Shown one piece after another: positions 61,550 to 64,000 of a stretch of DNA of 64,000 bases. The DNA is taken from contig OENT01000310.1 of the NCBI GenBank assembly GCA_900239685.1, positions 1 through 64,000 of the forward strand. Reading direction: 5' to 3'. Source of the DNA: Rotaria macrura (taxonomy: Eukaryota; Rotifera; Eurotatoria; Philodinida; Philodinidae). The translations under genes and the position numbers were made by a program. Position 1 is the first letter of the stretch. Each line of letters begins with the position of its first letter. The notes below the pieces were generated by a model that saw nothing but the letters and a program-made list of their open reading frames with translations, did no database searches and was not told the origin of the DNA.

Positions 61550-61912
61550 TGTGAAAACTTTGGACTTATGTCCGAGAGTTATGTGTACTTCGAAAGGTGA
61601 ATGTTACAAATCAGTCATTCGAGAATGTGTACACGGAAGAATTATTCTGGTAAACGTTTTTGGGAAACTCCAAAACTACTGATCATCTCAGACATATCTA
61701 GGCAATTTTGTTTCTAGATGCAGTTTTTGTGCATTTGAGACCTTTTTGCAGCCAATGTTTTGTTAGAAAGCTCCAATTTGGTTCAAAACCAATATCAGAT
61801 TCGGAATCAGCGTTAAAAACTGAGTCGATTTATATACGTTGTGGATAATTCTGAGAAAAAAGTTTTTTTCTGAAAAAATCCCTGTGCCACCCCTCAGGGA
61901 TGGTTTGGTCAA
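61550..61912 (+). repeat. Dispersed repeat R1, copy 2 (5' part)
   Basis: Matches 56182-56540 with scattered substitutions: GAAAACTTTGGACTTATGTC, GAGAATGTGTACACGGAAGA, CATCTCAGACATATCTAGGC, up to the hairpin CCCTGTGCCACCCCTCAGGG, where it stops and is followed by a second, more diverged copy. Its palindrome is degraded compared with copy 1. Confidence 0.75.
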
Positions 61913-62081
61913 TATTAATATCTATTGACTTTGGGTTTTTACCTTCCGATAGTCCTTTTAAATAGCTACAGAACCAGGTATTTAGGAAATCCCAACACTG
62001 CTGGTAAACTGAGACATATCTAGGCAATTTAGGTTGGGGATGCAATTTTTGTTTATTGATATGTTGAAAGGAAGGTCATTG
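61913..62081 (+). repeat. Dispersed repeat R1, copy 3 (diverged 5' fragment)
   Basis: Contains GAGACATATCTAGGCAATTT followed by GGTTGGGGATGCAATTTTTG, the counterpart of R1 around 56318-56360, within otherwise diverged sequence. The copy appears to continue at 62547 on the far side of the foldback element. Confidence 0.5.
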
Positions 62082-62137
62082 AAAATTGACGTTTAATAGA
62101 TACTCTTCCTAGTCTTTTTGTTTTTTATTTATTTTCT

Positions 62138-62179
62138 TTGGTGACGTTTCGTCAACGATGTTGACTTCTTCAGACCATA
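62138..62179 (-). ncRNA. Hammerhead-ribozyme-like core, left arm
   Basis: Exact mirror of the motif in the right arm, on the opposite strand: GGTCTGAAGAAGTCAAC, loop, GTTGACGAAACGTCACC. See the right-arm entry for the structure. Confidence 0.5.
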
Positions 62180-62448
62180 AAATGTAATAAGTAAGCACAC
62201 ACAACCACACTTTCTCTCTCTCTCACACCTACGCATGTCAGATAAAAGAAACATTTAAATTATATATATTTTTCTATACATAGTGGAACGAACAAGACGG
62301 TGACACTGGCCGAAGCAACTACTAAGTTATCTTCGTTCGGTCCACTATGTATAGAAAAATATATATAATTTAAATGTTTCTTTTATCTGACATGCGTAGG
62401 TGTGAGAGAGAGAGAAAGTGTGGTTGTGTGTGCTTACTTATTACATTT

Positions 62449-62490
62449 TATGGTCTGAAGAAGTCAACATCGTTGACGAAACGTCACCAA
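62449..62490 (+). ncRNA. Hammerhead-ribozyme-like core, right arm
   Basis: CTGAAGA (62455-62461) fits the CUGANGA box; stem II is GTCAAC/ATC/GTTGAC (62463-62477); GAAA follows (78-81); then C and the cleavage triplet GUC (62483-62485); stem I pairs TGGT (62451-62454) with ACCA (62486-62489). This is the type-I hammerhead layout with a minimal stem III, as reported for Penelope-like retroelements. Deviations: one extra A between CUGAAGA and stem II, a 4-bp stem I and a stem III of a single C-G pair unless two copies pair through their self-complementary ACGU. Activity is not shown. Confidence 0.5.
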
Positions 62491-62546
62491 AGAAAATAAA
62501 TAAAAAACAAAAAGACTAGGAAGAGTATCTATTAAACGTCAATTTT

Positions 62547-62936
62547 TGTGCATTTTCAGACCTTTTTCAGCCAATGTTTTGTTAGAAAGTGCAATTTGGT
62601 TCAAAACCAATATCAGATTCGGAATCAGCGTTAAAAACTGAGTCGATTTATATACGTTGTGGATAATTCAGAGAAAAAAGTTTTTTCTGAAAAAATCCCT
62701 GTGCCACCCCTCAGGGATTGTTTGTTGAAAAATGACAATTTTTTCGATAACTCAGCCATTTCTTGCCGGATCCTTCTCATCTTCGAACTCGACCTAGATA
62801 TTGATGAGATAATTCTGTGCACAAAATTTCAGCTCAATCGAATGCATTTGTCAAGAGTTTTCGTGTAAACGGACGGACGGCCGGACACACTGACCAATTC
62901 TAGAGTGTACTCACTTTTTGAGTACACAAAAACGAA
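62547..62936 (+). repeat. Dispersed repeat R1, copy 3 (3' part)
   Basis: Matches 56355-56746 closely: GTGCATTTTCAGACCTTTTT, the CCCTGTGCCACCCCTCAGGG hairpin, GGACGGACGGCCGGACACAC and the closing ACTACACAAAAACG-like end (here AGTACACAAAAACG). Separated from its 5' part by the foldback element. Confidence 0.75.
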
Positions 62937-64000
62937 AGATAATTAGTAGATAACTATTTCAGCGATGTCATTCTAATAATTAGATCCACTACGTAGTAAG
63001 ACATGGTAACACAATACCAAACAGAGTTCTAATGCAAAAATAATAATATTGTATTTCTTTGACATTGTACGCGGTCTACTTGAAGACAATAGAACGATCT
63101 TCCTATCGGTTTCATCTTAATCATATCAATGTCACTTGTTAGTAGAAAACAAGCTTGTTAATTAATGTATTTTCTCAATGGCACTATAAAGTTCATGCCT
63201 TCACAGTCCTAATGTACGTACTTATTCTAGGGTAAGGAAGAAAATTGTGTTTTGCAAAATGAAATTCAGTGCAGAGAGAGAATTGTAAATGTATTTAACG
63301 ATCATGACATGATTAGCTTAATCGGCATAAGAAAAAGGAATGGCAATTGTTAAGATCCAAAAGTGCTTGAATGAAAACATTTTCAATCATAATTACATGT
63401 AGCAGAGCTCCCATGTAGACTGTATCGAAATTGCTGGCCGTCTGATTCGTTTACTTGCATATGAAGTTTTTATTATTTTTAAATCATGACTTGTCTTTTC
63501 CCTAGAAAACAGAATCCTTGGATTTAATTATCGTTGATGACAATTTAATACGTATGTCATTGCACATACGCATGTACTAAGAAGGTGATGACGTCTAAAA
63601 CGAAATACATATCCAGGTGAGCAAAAACCCCTAGTCAGATTCCTAGTCATAATGTATAATCTAGACTCATACTTTTTTCTCAAAAAGTCTCAGCAGATGA
63701 AGATTGATTTGTCGGGCTCATACAGTTAGCTTTACAAAAAGTCGCTAATAATCGAATTATAAGTCTTTTTCAATTCTGTAGATATAGTACAAACTCATGT
63801 GGAAAATTTTTAACGAAATAATAAAATGTGCATAGATGGGCAGTTGTTCTTTGTCCTCAAAACAAACATATCAATTATCTTAGATTTGTAATTCAACTAT
63901 TATTCGACATTTTTGCTCCAGGATCCTCCAATAAAAGAAATTTCCAGAATATTTAACAAGATGATTCCTCCATAGTTGAAACCTTTGATCCAATCGACAT
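62937..64000. other. Right end of window, no gene seen
   Basis: 1.06 kb. A short frame after an acceptor-like CCCTAG at ~63506 (KTESLDLIIVDDNLIRM) could be an exon of a gene continuing beyond the window, but this is too short to call. No repeat recognised. Confidence 0.35.

Larger units (their letters stand above)
62082..62546. mobile_element. Foldback element with 206-bp inverted arms
   Basis: Left arm 62082-62287 and right arm 62341-62546 are inverted copies without any mismatch that I can find, separated by a 53-bp spacer whose ends also partly pair (ACGAAC/GTTCG). Outer ends read AAAATTGACGTTTAATAGAT and its complement. The arms include a TC/GA microsatellite and a hammerhead-like core. 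It has no coding capacity. It lies inside repeat R1, so it inserted later. No clean target-site duplication is seen. A nonautonomous foldback/MITE, or two head-to-head ends of a Penelope-like retroelement, are both possible. Confidence 0.7.

Overview
The window is nuclear DNA of an animal, most likely a bdelloid rotifer (Rotaria/Adineta-like). It is AT-rich, with genes cut by many short introns (about 50-70 bp) with GT..AG borders. It holds unmistakable animal housekeeping genes (SLC4 bicarbonate transporter, ZDHHC palmitoyltransferase, NSMCE2, ADSL, DDX10, POLR2E), a tandem set of divergent F-box/LRR genes, an intronless gene of bacterial/fungal DUF1349 type, and 3' splice sites placed directly in front of start codons, as expected with spliced-leader trans-splicing. 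The species is an inference; the gene identities come from motifs read in the translation. Exon models were built by hand and most close exactly in phase. || Layout: 1-2.1 kb no gene seen. 2.15-3.28 kb (+) BTB/POZ protein. 3.49-17.8 kb (-) Na+-coupled bicarbonate transporter of the SLC4 family, about 24 exons, with two alternative first exons; its second intron contains an assembly join (one N base) where two haplotypes appear to be laid end to end. 18.7-19.0 kb (-) a small secreted, neuropeptide-precursor-like gene with TATA box and poly(A) signal. 19.8-23.4 kb (-) ZDHHC9/14/18-type palmitoyltransferase, diverging from 23.7-25.7 kb (+) SUMO ligase NSMCE2. 26.2-29.9 kb (-) adenylosuccinate lyase. 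31.3-31.9 kb (+) unknown protein. || 33.4-51.6 kb is a run of five minus-strand genes in transcription order POLR2E, F-box C, F-box B, F-box A, DDX10, with gaps of only 293, 23, 68 and 107 bp. This spacing, a poly(A) signal plus 3' splice site inside one 68-bp gap, and splice sites abutting the ATGs suggest a trans-spliced operon. || 51.9-60.0 kb (+) holds three multi-exon genes of unknown function and the DUF1349 gene. 60.8-61.5 kb is a secreted-protein pseudogene with four in-frame stops and no frameshift. 56.2-56.7 and 61.5-62.9 kb carry copies of a dispersed repeat; one copy is split by a 465-bp foldback element with 206-bp inverted arms, each arm carrying a hammerhead-ribozyme-like core. 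The last kilobase shows nothing clear. || Functional links: NSMCE2 (genome maintenance), ADSL (purine synthesis), POLR2E (transcription) and DDX10 (ribosome biogenesis) are housekeeping; the F-box genes probably encode substrate adaptors of SCF ubiquitin ligases wedged between two housekeeping genes; SLC4 and ZDHHC are membrane proteins.
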